A stretch of 64,000 nucleotides of DNA from the NCBI GenBank assembly GCA_963739645.1, contig CAVUBM010000079.1, positions 153,318 through 217,317 of the forward strand. The letters are read 5' to 3'. Both the position numbers and the translations under genes were made by a program. The DNA is from JASHPR01 sp963739645. GTDB lineage: Bacteria > Actinomycetota > Actinomycetes > Streptosporangiales > Streptosporangiaceae. Within the stretch, counting starts at the first letter, position 1. The number at the start of each line of letters is the position of its first letter. Under the pieces are notes generated by a model. The model did not search any database, was not told the DNA's origin, and saw only the letters and a list, made by a program, of their open reading frames with translations. Positions 63,219 through 64,000 of this stretch are shown here, one piece after another.

Positions 63219-63932
63219 TCAGACCGGCTCCCAGCGCCAGCCGTCGTTGTCCTCGCACCTGATCGTCTCGCCGTCACCGGCCAGCCCCGTCACGCCGTGA
63301 TCGGAGTCGCGGCAGAACTCGCCGGGCTCGTAGCACTTCCCGCCGTTGGTCAGCGGGTGGCACGAGGTGGCGGGCGGCGGAGGCGGCGGAGGCGGTGCGG
63401 CGGTGGTCGGCGGCGGCGCGGGATGAGGCGGTGAGGACGGCGCGGCGGGCGGCGGTGACTGCACGGCGGCGGCCAGGGCCGCGCGCGGCATGAACGAGGC
63501 CTGGCAGCTGCCCTTCTGGCCGTTCCTGGAGATGTGCACGTCGATCATGACCTGGACGCCGGGCGGAGCGTTGCCGACCCGGAACCTGAGTGTCCGCTTG
63601 CCCTGGGCGTTGGCCCGGCCCGATGCGCGCTGGCCGTTGATGACCGGCCAGGCATCGACGGCCGTCACCTGTGCGTGCGGCACCGTGGTCACCGTGACCC
63701 CGACCGTGCTGTGATCGCGCGGATGCGGCCGGGTGGCCTGGGCGTGGCACGCGAGCGCGGGCTTGCTGGCTGCCGGGACCACGCTTGCGGGCGGCGTCGG
63801 CGCCGAAACCGATCCCGTGAGTTTCTTGGCGCTGCTTCCGCACGCCGCGGTGACTAAAGCCACAGTTCCTAAGGCAATAACTAACCTGGCCGCAGAATGC
63901 GGGCATGGCGAGGCCATGCACTTCGATCTCAT
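63219..63932 (-). CDS. Putative lipoprotein with proline-rich linker
   Basis: 237 aa from ATG 63932, chosen because GGGTGGGG precedes it. The signal sequence ends in a lipobox (LVTAAC) followed by GSSAKKL. A beta-rich domain (HSTVGVTVTTVPHAQVTAVDAW to VQVMIDVHISRNGQKGSC) comes next. A Pro-rich linker (about residues 165-195) follows, then a small Cys-containing domain (CHPLTNGGKCYEPGEFC...IRCEDNDGWRW) similar to short extracellular modules in other actinobacterial surface proteins. The linker suggests it spans the cell wall. Function unknown. Confidence 0.7.
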   Translation of the reverse strand: MRSKCMASPCPHSAARLVIALGTVALVTAACGSSAKKLTGSVSAPTPPASVVPAASKPALACHAQATRPHPRDHSTVGVTVTTVPHAQVTAVDAWPVINGQRASGRANAQGKRTLRFRVGNAPPGVQVMIDVHISRNGQKGSCQASFMPRAALAAAVQSPPPAAPSSPPHPAPPPTTAAPPPPPPPPATSCHPLTNGGKCYEPGEFCRDSDHGVTGLAGDGETIRCEDNDGWRWEPV

Positions 63933-64000
63933 ATTCCCCACCCTTCGTGCCCGACCGGCATTGTGAGTCGGTGCACTTAGTTAGACGCCGGGCCACGGTG

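Overview
The window is a very GC-rich chromosomal segment (I judge above 70% GC) from an actinomycete. Supporting features are a CvnABCD conservon, a homologue of the mycobacterial Rv2466c mycothiol-dependent reductase, an Eis-type acetyltransferase, an actinobacterial-type RpiB, a ClpC-like N-domain protein and a Streptomyces/Frankia-style hopanoid operon. GTG and TTG starts and ATGA/TAATG overlaps are frequent. I would place it near Streptosporangiales/Frankia-type actinomycetes, but the species cannot be read from the sequence. I saw no rRNA, tRNA, CRISPR array or intact insertion sequence.

Layout. 0-17 kb is mixed housekeeping: an amidase 3' end, a lipoprotein, an MMPL exporter, MalQ, PepN, a DsbA-like reductase, an ALDH-RpiB-SET run, an ABC exporter pair, and a MarR regulator divergent from an FAD oxidoreductase. 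17-25 kb holds an Eis-like GNAT, a conservon (CvnA sensor, CvnB roadblock, CvnC DUF742, CvnD G-protein), a membrane SpoIIE/PP2C phosphatase, and the tail of a second cvnD. 25.2-34.7 kb is a hopanoid operon (hpnC, hpnD, hpnE, polyprenyl synthase, shc, an HpnG-IspH fusion, hpnH). It is preceded by an array of TGAC-N6-GTCA boxes that looks like a dedicated operator region. 34.9-39.6 kb has a GT-C glycosyltransferase, a decayed copy of its tail, and a MacB-like ABC pair with an unusually glycine-rich permease. 39.7-44.7 kb carries a PAS-GAF-PP2C-HATPase regulator, a ribokinase and a siderophore-interacting protein. 44.7-50.9 kb is an arabinofuranoside unit: GH51 (interrupted by one amber codon), two LacI regulators with visible operators, and GH127. 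51-56 kb has a ClpC-N/UVR protein, a YCII protein, an NfeD-like protein with a flotillin, and a secreted protein. 56-64 kb has an MFS transporter, a RimJ-type GNAT, a GSAM-like aminotransferase divergent from hydroxypyruvate isomerase and tartronate-semialdehyde reductase, a phosphotransferase, a VOC protein and a lipoprotein.

How genes work together. The hopanoid genes cover two FPP to squalene (HpnC/D/E), squalene to hopene (Shc) and side-chain extension (HpnH, HpnG). A polyprenyl synthase and IspH sit inside the operon and supply precursors. GH51 and GH127 would release alpha- and beta-linked arabinofuranose under LacI control. Hyi and GlxR convert hydroxypyruvate through tartronate semialdehyde to glycerate.

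Quality caveat. Many genes are broken by single-base indels, at least two dozen of them inside 25.4-33.7 kb. Motifs stay intact across frames, so sequencing error is the simplest explanation for most of them. Boundaries of these genes are reconstructed by following homology from frame to frame.
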